From Chamaecyparis obtusa (lineage: Eukaryota > Streptophyta > Pinopsida > Cupressales > Cupressaceae), in assembly GCA_027943335.1 (NCBI GenBank), contig BSBK01001580.1, forward strand, positions 62,001 to 126,000: a stretch of 64,000 nt of DNA, written 5' to 3'. The notes beneath the pieces were generated by a model. The model was not told the origin of the DNA, ran no database searches, and worked only from the letters and a program-made list of their open reading frames with translations. The position numbers and the translations under genes are program-made. Within the stretch, counting starts at the first letter, position 1. Every line of letters starts with the position of its first letter. Below are positions 23,567 to 35,759 of the stretch, in pieces.

Positions 23567-24881
23567 ATCTCTATATAAGCACTCTCTTTTGCCTTCATTT
23601 ACAATGAAGTATCCATCAAGTGGAGACATAATCTATTAAAGCAAGAAAGCAATGGTGAAGTGATGATGCAAGATTGTAAGAGGATGATATAGAAGATCAA
23701 GACATTATTGATATCAAGCATTTTTGTGGACAAGCCATTGTGGACATTCATTTGGAGCAAGAAAGATTCCTTCTTCCTTGATCCACCATTTTTAACATTA
23801 AAGCATTCAAGGATACAATCATGGGGTAGCAATTACAGATTGTAAGTTTGGTAGGAATACTTTAGCCTTGGGGGCTTGGTATGCTTTCTTTATCATATTC
23901 AAATCTATGCATTGCTCTCTCATTACAATTCATGCTAGGGTTTCAATCTAGAGGATTTCGATCTTGGCATTGCACTTTCAAAACACACACACATATTCTA
24001 TTACACTTGGCTATTCATGGAGGTGGAGATCACCAAAATGGGGGTTTGACCAAGGAAAAACCCTATATAGCCACTCCAAAACACCATTTTCAGATATCTA
24101 CAATCATTATTTCAGGAGTTGAAGAGCAGATCTGAGTACCCTTTTTGACAAACTTCTGAGATTCGCGAACAGAATTTTTGTCGGAGCAATGTAGGTCAAG
24201 GTCGACATAAAGGGGCACGATTATGCCCCAGGTAAGATTGTGCCCCTGTATTTGGGTCAAGGTCAACCTTTCTCAGAAAAGAAAAATCTTTCTAGGTTTT
24301 CTCTGTCTCTATTTTCCTATCCTAGATCTGATTACAGAATTTCTTGAAACCCAATACAGACACCTGAAAATAGGTATTTTCAGATCAACTTTATTATGAG
24401 GTATGTATTTCATCTTATTTAAGTTCATTATTATTTACAAGAATTTCTAGATTTACTCTACTTATCATTTCAATTTACATGTTAGGTGGTATATATTGGC
24501 TTAGGATCTCTATTAGGTGCATTGTTCAAAACCCTACCTAGCCATCACATATATTTCCACCTTACATAGCCCTAATAGGGTTTTGTATTCCTCTAACAAA
24601 GAAATATACTATGTAACAATCAGCCCCTAATAGGGCTAGATCTCCTAACAGGGATATAATATTTTAGTGCATAGTTGTGGGTACCATCCCCACCGGGGTT
24701 TTCCCTTGGCCAGGGTTTCCTCAAGAATAAATCATGGTGTCATGAGTTATGTGTTATGTTTTAATGTTCTTTTCATTTCAATATTATTATTGTTTATTTA
24801 TAATTGGTTGAATTTTAAAGTAAAGTGCAGTAATACTGATTCACCCCCCCCCCCCCCCCCTCAAATTACCTAATCCTAACA
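23567..24881 (+). repeat. S1 3' LTR, right part
   Basis: Resumes the sequence split by C1 and starts with a TATA box. It carries GGTCAAGGTCGACA-type motifs (24188-24270), CCCTAATAGGG motifs (about 24560-24655) and a 17-C tract, and ends CCTAATCCTAACA. The last ~320 bp are a diverged relative of the C-family LTR end. The next base (24882) begins sequence colinear with the L unit at 57541, as expected if S1 inserted there. Total LTR length would be about 1.94 kb. Confidence 0.55.
23573..23580 (+). promoter_or_regulatory. TATA box of the S1 LTR
   Basis: TATATAAG lies six bases after the C1 junction. Removing C1 and its duplication restores GAAATCTCTATATAAGC, so C1 landed directly upstream of the likely S1 promoter. 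Confidence 0.5.
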
Positions 24882-26640
24882 TGACCCTATATAGGTTGTT
24901 CATAAGAGTAATATTACTTATATTATCTTAGAAGGTGGGTATATTTACAAGACTCATAATAGCTTTGTTAGCTTAGATGGTAAGATCAATACTACTTGAT
25001 AGTTTTGCTCTCTATTTTGTTAGTAGTGGTTTTTAATATTGTTAGAGTATTGCTAATGTGTTGTTAATGTACTTCTTTAGTGTTTTGGAGTGGTTGTAAT
25101 GGGACAACACCCTATTTTTTTTGCTTCTAATATAAAAAATAACTATAATGTAAATGAATTGAGAAATGTTAGAAGTGATGAGGATGACAAGAGGAGACGA
25201 GAGTGGATGAAGTTAATTCCCCTATGTAGGGTGATCAAGTGAACAGTATGTCAGTTGAATAATAAGTTTGCGAGGAACATGTTTGTGGGGAAAATGATGT
25301 TTATAAGAAGAATGAGGACTGAGATGAGAAAATTATTGGTTGAATTCAAGAAGGTTCTTTAGGGTAGGTTGTTCTTTCTTCTTGGTTTCTCTTTAAATTT
25401 GACGGTGTTAATGAGAAGCTACAAGACTTTCATAACAAATTGGAAAAGGTGGAAACAAGGGTGAACGTTGAGAGAAAGATGAATGATAACTCCAAAAAAA
25501 CTTATATCCTAGAGACAGTGGCAATGGATGTCAAAGTTCTATGAAATGATTATGAGTCTAGGATAACCAAATTGGAGGAAAATATCAACAATGTGAATTG
25601 TAGGCTAGAAACTGTAGTGAAAATTAGTCATTCTTCTATGATGGAAAGTGTTGAAGGGCTTAATGTCCTCAATGATAAAGATAAGAATCTGAAAATTCCA
25701 ATGTCAATCAAAGGAGGTTCTACCAGTGGTTCTATCAATGTTGTTGAATATTTAGAGACCAAGCTAGCTAAGACATTTAGGGACTATGTTGCAACTAGAA
25801 AAATGTTTGAGGAGGAGCTGAAGAAGAATTATATCCTGGAGGAGATTGTAAAAGGGCTAAAAGATGAGGTAAGTACCCTAAGGAATCAGCCCAGGGAGAT
25901 CAAATAAGTCTCTGATGCTGGGGTCTAGACTAAGCGAATGGAGGGCATAGCTCCAGAAATTACAACCGAACAGGTAATAATGGACATTGATCAGCCGATA
26001 GATAGTAAAATTGTTGAAAAGGAGACTTTGAAGAAGGTGTTATTGCATACAATAGATATTCTAAACGGGAAGTCCTAGGCCATTCATAGTACTTTCATTT
26101 CTTTATAGGGTAATAACATCATTGTTCTAATTCCTTGTCAGTACTAACTCCATTGTTCAATTCTTGGGGCCCATACTTGTAATTCTTTAATAGACTGATT
26201 TTACTAATGGCATAGAAGTTGGACCTACCTGTCAAAATAATTTATTTTAAGGAAATACTGCTATTAGTAAAGGAATTATATGCATTTTTCACTGGAAAGT
26301 TGAAAAATGTCCAAGCAAAGCTAAAGGTTTTTGCTAAAGAATCTGAAGGATATATCCTTGCCATTGTGGACATAGGACATTTAAAGGACTGGTAGGAATG
26401 GGTTGATTCTTTCAACCAAATTTTGGATGCTAATAAGGTGGTTTCGTATTTTTTTGTTGATGCTGACATCTCAACTTTTTATGAAGTTGTTAATGAATTA
26501 TACAAATAAGAAATGGATATAAATAAGTTTACTGTTGATTCTTGAGCCATAACAGATGCTAAGTGGAATAAATACCTTCAAGACTTGGATATTCAACCTG
26601 GAAGGGACGCTTAGTAGCAAGGTGGAAGGTTGGAAGCTGG
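24882..26640 (+). pseudogene. L unit copy 1: LINE-like repeat with decayed coiled-coil frame
   Basis: The first ~850 bp (24882-25735) match 57541-58395. From 25380 the frame is readable in pieces: a Lys/Glu-rich coiled coil (KLEKVETRVN; then 25572-25907 with ISHSSMMESVEGLNVL and LEEIVKGLKDEVSTLRNQ). After 25740 the sequence switches to a segment that matches the C-terminal part of frame P (30870-31715), ending around WNKYLQDLD (26567). It is broken by many stops. No reverse transcriptase is seen. It may be a fragment of an element whose frame resembles P/ORF2; the LINE label rests only on the 3'-end-like text near 25100. Confidence 0.5.
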
Positions 26641-27059
26641 AATCCCAATCCTATGTGTGTTCACCCACCCTCAAGTAGATTATTTGGCCTCATCACCCTG
26701 GGCCGATTGATCAATGAGAGATTGCCCCTTCTAGATTATTATAGGTGACCCCTCAAATATATTACTCGGCTATGCATGTAACGTAGATAAATAGGCATAC
26801 CTATCAAGAATTCTACCCCTTAGCGACCACCCTATAGACAAGCCTATTCTATATCCACACGAACACCCTCCAAACTTTATTCCAACCACCCACAATAATC
26901 TATTTGAGGGCCTTGCCAATTATAGTGCTATCTTCTACCATAAAGTTACGGGGCCCACCCATGTTACGTATAAAATCTAGAATCCCCATGTTATGTATAG
27001 AATTTATAAATTGTGGGTTGGGAGACCATTAGAGAGATTCAAGCCTTGTTTTGGATTAT
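26641..27059. other. Spacer between L units, nothing recognised
   Basis: C-rich relative to neighbours (CCCACC, CCCCTT stretches). No frame, no clear repeat, no terminal structure. Confidence 0.4.
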
Positions 27060-27715
27060 TTTCCTTTGGGGTTGGTTGTAATGGGACAACACCCTAGTTT
27101 TGTTGCTTCTAATATAAAAAATAACTATAATGTAAATGAATTGAGCAATGTTAGAAGTGATGAGGATGATAGGAGGAGATGAGAGTAGATGAAGTTAATT
27201 CCCCTATGTAGGGTGATCAAGTGAACAATATGCCAGTTGAAGAATAAGTTTGCGAGGAACATGGTTGTTGGGAAAATGGTGTTTATAAGCAGGATAAGGA
27301 CCGAGATGAGCACATTATTACTCAAATTCAAGAAGGTTCTTTAGGGTAGGTTGTTATTTCTTCTTAGATTCTCTTTAAATTTGATGGTGTTAATTAGAAG
27401 CTACAAGACTTTAATAAAAAATTGGAGAAGGTGGAAACAAGGGTGAACTTTGAGAGAAAGATGAATGATAACTCCAAAAAAACTTATATCTTAGAGATAG
27501 TGGCAATGGATGTCAAAGTTCTTTAAAATGATTATGAGTCTAGGATAACCAAATTGGAGGAAACTATCAATAATGTGAATCATAGGCTAGAAACTGAAGT
27601 GAAAATTAGTCATTCTTCTATGATGGAAAGTGTTGAAGGGCTTAATGTCCTCAATGATAAAGATAAGAATCTAAAAATGCCAATGTTGATCAAAGGAGGT
27701 TCTACTAGTGGACAC
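27060..27715 (+). repeat. L unit copy 2
   Basis: Close copy of 25075-25735 and 57750-58395, starting TTTGGGGTTGGTTGTAATGG. All three copies stop matching at the same place, right after TTCTACTAGTGG (27704-27715). The frame reads NNVNHRLETEVKISHSSMME and decays after the boundary. Confidence 0.75.
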
Positions 27716-28431
27716 TTAGGGACTATTAATGAAGAATGTTATGAAGTTGTGATATGACATCTAATGGTTAGGCACGACTTCAAAAAGGTTATAACAAGAG
27801 GATGGTTTGAAGTTACAACATAACATCTAGCAGTCAAGCATAACTTCAAAAGGGTTAGAAATGTATTAATACATGAAGTTTTGAAGCTACGATAGTGAAA
27901 AGAAAATATTTATGTGGGACTTCGTGAGGTAATGTTTGAGTGTTTGTTACACAATTCCACCCTTGTGAAGCTATTAAGAGAACTATTTGTGTAACTTTAG
28001 AAAGGTTTCAAGAGATCAAGATCTTCATGTAGTGAAGTTAAGACATGGTCAAGTTAACCGATTGCATAACTTTGGAACCAGGCCAACTTAAGTTTGAAAT
28101 AGCATGACCTTTTATACAACTATGAAAAAGTACAACTTGTGGGCTCTTAATGAATAAAATAATGACATACTGGCGTGAAAGGTTGATGATTTACTCTTGG
28201 ATCACCGCCAAATCTAAGCTGGAAGGGACACTTTTCTAAAAAAGGGAATTTCATGTGTGTGCCCTCGATGAAAATTTAATACAGTAGGTGGTAAGTTGCT
28301 AATTAAAGAAATTTTTAGTCATTAAGCACTCTAGCATTCACAGAGCATCCATAGTTTTTAAAGTTGTAGTAAAAGAGAGTGTTGAAACCATTAGTTGCAT
28401 AGAAAAAGTTCAAAGTCTAGCATAAGAAAAA
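27716..28431. other. Degenerate repeats upstream of frame P
   Basis: About 27735-27890 contains two imperfect copies of a ~70-bp phrase (GAAGTTGTGATATGACATCT and GAAGTTACAACATAACATCT). Otherwise no coding signal. It may be the leader of the element carrying frame P; no LTR end or primer site could be identified. Confidence 0.4.
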
Positions 28432-31400
28432 ATGGCAGAACAAGGGCCCTCTAAGGTCATTGAAATACTATAAAAGAGTGTACTATCAAGAACAAATAGG
28501 CAAAATATATATGTTGAGGAGAGGATGAAGCTCTTTCCTGGGACTTCCAATTTACAATCAACTAGCACCTTTAAATTGAAGGACCCATATGCATTATGTA
28601 GAGATGTTGTCTCCCCAAGCACGACTGGGTATGAACTATTCATGTTCTTCTAAAATAATAGATTAAGAGGGCCACCTGTTTCAAACCCATGGGACATAAA
28701 ATTGGGTAAATTGATACTGTCAGAGGTCTTTGTGGATGTGGATTTGATGAAAGATGTGATTGAAGTTTATAATCTGGTAACACAAGCTTTCCGTAAAAAA
28801 GACAAAATTATACTCTGCATGTTAGATAGAGAAACTTTTATTCAAACATTTGACCTCCAGGGACCTATGAGTGTAGATATTGACCTGGTAGCAGAAGAAT
28901 CTCTATTCAAAAGACATAAAAGCTACTACACTAGAAGGGTCTTGAGAAAGCATGTCCCTAGGGAGAATAAGGAATCAAGATTATTGCTAAAGAAAGTAAT
29001 AGACACAATTGATATTGAGCTTTTCTTTCCTTACTTCCAGTATACCATCTATGGTTTACATAAAGTCATTGGATTAGATGAAGGATTGACAATGACCCCA
29101 GATATATATGTCATGGCAGCTGGCATCCAAGACCTATACACTAATAAAGCATTTGATTATGTGGGCCACATAATCAACGTAATGCACCACAAGCTAGTGA
29201 CTGCAAAGATGGACATGAGCAATTTCAAGTTCACCCACTACTCCATGTTGATGCACTTACTCCTGTATTGCAACATTAGCTATATCAACCCAAAATTAAT
29301 CAATGAGATAGAGAATGAAGGAGGGACTATTCCATTATAGCTTTGGAGTAGGTTATGGGATAAAATTTACCATTTCTCTAATTCTATTTCTTTTTATAGT
29401 GATTTTTTGTCTCCAATTTTGAACATGTCAAGTATTGAAAGGGACAGATTTCCCTTAGTTGTTAGGAAACTACTTAGACCCCATGCATTTGATAATGAGA
29501 TCCAATGAAATTGGAGTGACATGTTCATGTTTAAGAATTTTTTTGTCATTAGAGTATATGCATGCCCACAACCTCCTCACATATGGCCCAAATATATCCC
29601 AAAAAGATTGGGAATAATTGAGTTCCTATGGAAGATTATCATAATGGGTCGGGAGCATCTAGGCCCTAATAGGCATAAGGGAACCTTTCTGCGAAGAAGG
29701 TTCTAGATAGGTGATTTCTCCATAGGAAAGAATGTTGTTGACCAGATCCATGAATTCCCAAGACATTTTAGATTACCTTTAGCTAATGCCAGGATGTATG
29801 ACCCTGAAGATTTTATTAGAGGAGCACGGAGAGAAATGAGGCTCCAAATCAGCCCATGGTAGAGGAGGATGCCATTAGAAATGTACTTAATGAAGATATC
29901 TATGAGGAGAGATCCCTAAAATGGTGGAACATTGTGAGGGTAGAGGAAGATTTAAAAAAGGCAGACCCTACTTTCATTGGTTTCTTCCCTGATATCTTGT
30001 ACATGCCTAGGATTGCAAAGTGTTTAGAAAATTATGAACATATCATGTCAAAACTGCCAGACATCCCTGAGAAGAAGGAAGAAGATAGGGTAAACCTTGA
30101 AGAGGTTGAGTTTGATGTAATTTTTGTTGAGGAAATAGAAAAGGTTGAAGCATCTACATTAGAGCGGGGGCCAGCCAAAATGAAAAAATTAATCAATGTA
30201 CCAAAAAAGGCAAGGCAAAAAGCACTATAGATCCTGCCAGTTACATGTCATTACTTTTCTGATGCAAGGAAATAATTTCTAACTTCACAGGAAGATGAGG
30301 GAGAGAATGTCCTAAATGAATTGGAATTATCTACAGTGAGATTGGATGACAGGGTCATCCAAGCTAAAGAGTTTATGAGTAATGATATGAATTTATCAAG
30401 TCTGATGAATTCAAGAGTTTTCTCTTCAAAGTAAAACAAAATGAATTGACTCTTTCTTTAAAACAAGGGGAGTCAGAGGAGAAGGTAGTGGAGTTAATTG
30501 ATAAATTGAAATCCTATACTTCCAATAGTGAAACATTAACTGTGGAGGAGGCTAGATACCTTGTTAAGAGAAGTGGCATGTTGTTGATCCCTGGATGGGA
30601 CTTGGAGTCCTCATTCTTGATTGACCAAATCAAAATATAGGGAAAATTTGTAGCCTATGAGGCTTTTGGCTTAGATGGATTTCAAAGAGGGTCTTGATTT
30701 AATATGGACACCAAGACATTGGCAGTATGGTGTGTGGCCCCTCAATCAAACAAGCTGAGATTGGTGGATATCCAGGACACACCACAGGGTAGCCAATTGA
30801 TATGGAGGTTGTAGGACACCACTAGATCAAAGATAGAAAATCTCTTGCACCATGCATCCTCAATGAATAAAGAAGTTGTTGAAGATTTGGAGACCATGCT
30901 AGCCATGACATTCAGGGACTATGTTGTAACTAGAAAAAAGTTTGAGGAGGTGAAGAAGAATTATGTCCTGGAGGAGATTGTAAAAGGGCTAAAAGATGAG
31001 GTAAGTGCCCTAAGGAATCAGTCCAGAGATATCAAACAAGTCTCTAATGCTAGGGTCTAGACTAAGCCAGTGGAGGGCATAGCTCTAGAAATTGCAACAA
31101 AATGGGTAATAATGGACATTGATCAGCCGACATAAAGTAAAATTGTTGAAAATGAGACTTTGAAGAAGGTGTTATTGCATAGAATAGATATTCTAAAGGG
31201 GAAGTCTTAGGCCATTCACAGTACTTTCATTTCTTTATAGGGGGGAAAACATCATTGTTCTAATGCCTTGTCAGTACTAACTCCAGTGTTTAATTCTTGG
31301 GGCACATACTTACAATTATTTGATAGCTTGATTTTACTAATGGCAAAGAAGTTGGACCTACCTGACAAAATAATTGATGTTAAGGCAATGTTTCTATTAG

Positions 31401-31720
31401 TAAAGGAATTATATGCATTTTTCACTGGAAAGTTGCAGAATGTGCAGCAAAAGCTAAAGGTTTTTGCTAAGGAATCTGAAGGATATATCCCTACCATTAT
31501 GGACACGGGACACTTAATGGACTGACATGAATGGGTTAATTCTTTCAACCAAATTTTGGATGTTGATAAGGTGGTTTCTTATTTTGTTGGTGATGTTGAC
31601 ATCTCAAATTTCTATGAAGTTATTGATGAATTATACAAACAATAAATGGATATAAATAAGTTTATTGCCGAGTCTCATGCCATAAGGGATGCCAAGTGGA
31701 ACAAATACCTTCAAGCCTTG
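28432..31720 (+). pseudogene. Frame P: large unknown protein, ORF2-like, broken
   Basis: Begins at MAEQGPSKVIEIL (28432). One frame continues to about 29860 despite stops, then shifts (29856-30230, 30446-30640, 30845-31060, 31268-31525). The N-terminal ~470 residues look globular, with a block FKFTHYSMLMHLLLYC (29224-29271) that lines up in shape with KFGSLIIYMYLHIVG of C2 ORF2. The middle is acidic and the C-terminus is coiled coil (LEEIVKGLKDEVSALRNQ, then LVKELYAFFTGKLQNVQQKL) ending near WNKYLQAL. Total length of about 1,100 codons is close to ORF2 of the C family. No enzymatic motif is visible. The C-terminal third is duplicated at 25740-26580. It is probably a third lineage of the same protein class, in an element whose ends are lost. 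Confidence 0.55.
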
Positions 31721-33586
31721 TCGCATGGAGAGATTCAAACCTTGCCACATGGAAACAATTGAGACAGTTCTCGTATTTAATGAAGAGACAATAGAGGGAG
31801 GTCAATTAATTCAAATAGGGTATATTACCTTTGTGGTTCACCTATTGTGGATACACCTATGGTGCAAACCAAATATTGATTCTAAAGAATTCAGGCTGCC
31901 AACTATCGCTTTTGGTAACTGCTTCCAAAGTTGTTTGTTAAATTGTTCGATGTTGACAACTCTTACTTTTCCCACATTTGAAGATTTTTGCAATCCATCA
32001 TTATAAATGGATTTCCAAGATTGGGAAAAGGGATCTAAAATATATTTATCTAGTTTTCTTGTTGAGAATAAAAGTCTCTATAGTCGGTTAAGTACTATGT
32101 AGAGTTTTTGTATTTTTGGCTTGTGCAAAAAGCTTAATGAAATAGATGGTGTTATGATTATTTTGGTGTGTTATTTTAATTCTGGTCCAATAATGTGATG
32201 TAAAAATTTCAAGGAAATTAATACAAAGATTCAACATAAATTTGTTGCTCTAAATATTATCTCCTCCTGTGATATTTTATAATTTTATGTGTCTTGTGAA
32301 CAAAGAGCTCAAGATCATAGTTGCAATTTGTTTAAAAATTGTATGTCACATTATGCTTTGCTTTTGATTCAAGGAGTTAAGTAATTTCTTAGTGTAACTT
32401 GACATAATTATAGGGTATTAGAGAAGGATTTGTCATAAGAAGAGGGTTTAAAGTAACAATAGATTTTCACTTACAAGCTAGGTGAATAGATCATCAGTCA
32501 TGGTGAGGATTAGTTCAAAGAGCACCCAATGGATAAGGCATTGATCTAAGAAAATTTAGTTAAGATGATATTCATTGTGTCTCACAGTTAAATATCATAG
32601 TTTTATCAAATCTTTTAAATTCAAGTTGTAGATCTAAATTGTTAAGAGCATGCTTAGCTTATAAGTGAGTTGGCACTGTGGTTAGCTCTCACAGTACTAC
32701 TTAAACTTCATAAGTAAGAGAAGAATTATGGGAATTTATCTACTTTTTAAAGGATTAGTGAAAAGAGAAGTTAAGAAGTAAACAAGTCTAATCCTATGTT
32801 TACTCGCCTAAATTTTGCAGAGTTCAAAGTGTAGAAAGCTTAATTGCTTTGTTAGTTGGTCCTTGTTCCTATTTGAATGTATTAATCATGTGGTTTAGTT
32901 AACCCCTAGGTACATCTCTTAACTATTCCAGGTGGTTCAAATTATGTCAAATTAGAAGCCAACAATACACACCAACTAAAATTTATGATACATTGGGAAA
33001 TGTAGTTGGCATGACTATGATACACTTAGAGGCTTGGAACCATAGTTACCAAATTCAAATTTGACACATATTTGGTAGGTTTATTTTTTATTGAGACTTA
33101 ACAAATTGGAAAAATGATGAAATATAAAGTTTTTTAAGGATTTAAATTTTTGTATATGTTATTTTGCTAAGTTAATTCTAAATACTATAAACTAGTCGAT
33201 TATAGATCTAAATTTTAAAAATTAATATTCTATAGATCTACAAATCATAAATTTTTATTAAATGTAAAACTTTCCAAAACCATAAAGCCAAAGGAATCAA
33301 ATTAAATATGAATCTATTAACACATCCAAATCACACAAATATTAGGACCAAAGATTCACTATATAAATGATAGAATAATAGAAATTTACATCTACCATGT
33401 TGAAATACTATGAATCTACAATATGTAAGTACACACATTATGAATCTATATCATGTAAATACACACATAAAAAGAACTAAGGTGTTGTCCAAGAGCTCCA
33501 AGCCACCAACAACCAACTCTAAAAATGTAAGCATGAACTTTGATAGAAGTAACATGATCCATAATCCTATCATGATCAATCATACG
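31721..33586. other. No gene seen; AT-rich spacer
   Basis: Short frames only, no domain, no LTR, no tandem array. Sequence becomes strongly AT-rich after 33050. Confidence 0.5.
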
Positions 33587-33823
33587 CACACACATATGCA
33601 TACACACATACATATGCATATTCATATGCATATACATATGCATATTCATATGCATATAGATATGCATATTCATATGCATATAGATATGCATATTCATATG
33701 CATATAGATATGCATATTCATATGCATATACATATTCATATGCATATGCATATGCATATTCATATGCATATACATATGCATATTCATATGCATATACATA
33801 TACATATACATATACATATATAT

Positions 33824-33862
<39 letters not shown>

Positions 33863-33875
33863 GACATAGACATAG

Positions 33876-33906
<31 letters not shown>

Positions 33907-33935
33907 TATGTATATATAAATATACATATACATAT
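33587..33935. repeat. CATATGCATATTCATATG microsatellite/minisatellite
   Basis: The first two thirds are a ~24-bp unit (CATATTCATATGCATATAGA plus ATATG) repeated about six times, built from self-complementary CATATG and ATGCAT words. The last third is ACATAT/ACATAG repeats. Apparent reading frames here (MHIHMHIHMH, YVYAYEYAY) are products of the repeat and not genes. Confidence 0.92.
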
Positions 33936-35412
33936 AATTCTAAAGCTCAAACTATGTTCTATTGATCCTCTTCACCTCCATCATAGAAGTCCTTACCATA
34001 GCTAAAAAATCAAATTATTTATATTCTTTCTTTCCTAATTCTAAAGCTCAAAGTGTGTTTTATTTATCATCTTACCTCCATCTTAAAAGTTTGTAATCTT
34101 AACTAAAGAGTTTGGAACAACTCACATTTACCACTACCATGATGGAACTCCTTGCTACACATACTTGACACCAATATGCAACTCTAATTCTAGGACATTT
34201 TCACATGTATTTCTTTAAAATATTGGGTCTGTAACCATTAATTTACCTTTGAAGTTGTTGTTTATATTTTATCTCTCAACTCTATGTAGATATTATATGA
34301 CGATGTGGATATGGCATCAACATGATTCTCAATGAGCTACCAAAAATGAAAACTTTAACCCAAAATTATGTTCATGCTTTTGGCTCAAAGTATCTCAATC
34401 CATGATGGTAAGATTTTTCTTCTTTTATTCATTTCAAATTCAATGTTTTATAAATCAAGATGTTTAGTTTTACACATCAATAGGGTACTTTTTGTATGAC
34501 AAGGAACTACAACCTAAACAGGGAGAGAAGATGAATGTGGTTTCTATTTAAATTGGTAACTAAGAAAAGATACATTTGTATAATCATGTGACTAATGACA
34601 TAAATTCTTGTATACTTCTAAAAGGACTCTAATCTTGTAAAATATTAAGGGTTTATTATTTTAGAATCTATTATTTAGAAAAATATATAAAAAATGTTCT
34701 AATTCAACCCTAATTCATTCAATTCTATACTCTAACCAAAAACCTAATACTAAATTTGACCATAAATGAATAGTAGCCCTAATTTAAATATTAATATTAA
34801 TTAAGTTATAATCCTAACGTTAATCCTTATTCTTATTGTAACCCTAATATAACACTTTCCTAATTAAAATGTAACCATAATCCTTATTCCCAACCTATAA
34901 TAATCTATATGAAATATGTTAAAAGATACCCTCTTCATGACATCAATTATTTTTATGTTGGTTATGTTATTTAGTTTAATTGAAATAATTTTAACCTTTA
35001 TTCAATCCTTAACCTGTTAGAACTTTCAAAAGTTACAAGCAAGTTAATTAATTAGAATATTATAAAGTTTCATATTTATTATCTTTTGTATTTTCTATTA
35101 AAAATATTATAAATTTAAATTTGATATTTGTCACTCTTGTCTAATTTTCTCTTTCATTTTAAGATATATTTTATATATTATATCTTTTTAATTAATTCTG
35201 AAAGGCATTCTACAATGGCAACAATAGGTGGAGCATAATGACGTGAGCATTAACGTAAACTCTTACATTAAATTTGACAATCATTTACATGTCAAAATAG
35301 TAATATTAATTATAAGAATTATATTTACAAAATAAATACCAAAGAAGACAAGATATACCCTCATCAAAATATTTTAGCTAAATGTATAAATATAAATTAA
35401 AAATAAAGATCA
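33936..35412. other. No gene seen; AT-rich spacer
   Basis: Both strands lack long frames. Scattered ACCCTAAT words at 34706-34880 are too irregular to call a telomeric array. Confidence 0.5.
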
Positions 35413-35464
35413 AGCTCTTTGCTTGGCAGGGGCACCTTTTTGGCGCCCTGTCAAGCAGAGAGCT
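35413..35464. repeat. Compact hairpin (52 nt)
   Basis: Arm AGCTCTTTGCTTGGCAGGGG plus CACC (35413-35436) pairs with GGCGCCCTGTCAAGCAGAGA plus GCT (35442-35464) around a TTTTT loop. Two differences would be G:U pairs in RNA; there is one bulge and one A/C mismatch. It is much GC-richer than the surrounding AT-rich sequence. It could be a small-RNA-type stem or a relic of a tiny inverted-repeat element. Confidence 0.7.
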
Positions 35465-35650
35465 CAGAATGATTTCAAATTATTAATAGACATATTAAAA
35501 ATTATTACTTTAGTTAAAAAATTATATTTTATAAGTTAATTTTTAATACTTTCAAATAATGATAAGAAGTTTAAATTTTAAATATAAAAAATTATTTGTA
35601 AATAATTAAAATTTAAAACTTTGAATAAAAAGTTGTAGATACAATAAAAC

Positions 35651-35759
35651 TTAAATATCTTTGTATGTAGCAATTATAATTTAAAAATCTTTGTATGTAA
35701 CAACTATATTTTAAATATCTTTGTATGTAACAACTATAATGTATACATCTTTGCTTGAA
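35651..35759. repeat. 30-bp tandem repeat, 3.6 copies
   Basis: Units start at 35651, 35681, 35711 and 35741 with exact 30-bp spacing; consensus TTAAATATCTTTGTATGTAA plus CAACTATAAT. It lies just outside the left end of G. Confidence 0.9.

Noticed and set aside
33410..33950. Long open frames on both strands full of MHIHMH or YAYEYAY
   Set aside because: They come from the CATATG/ACATAT simple repeat, which is open in many frames; no start context or homology supports a gene.
34700..34885. Scattered ACCCTAAT words resembling plant telomere repeats
   Set aside because: Spacing and sequence are too irregular; AT-rich sequence with a few such words is expected.
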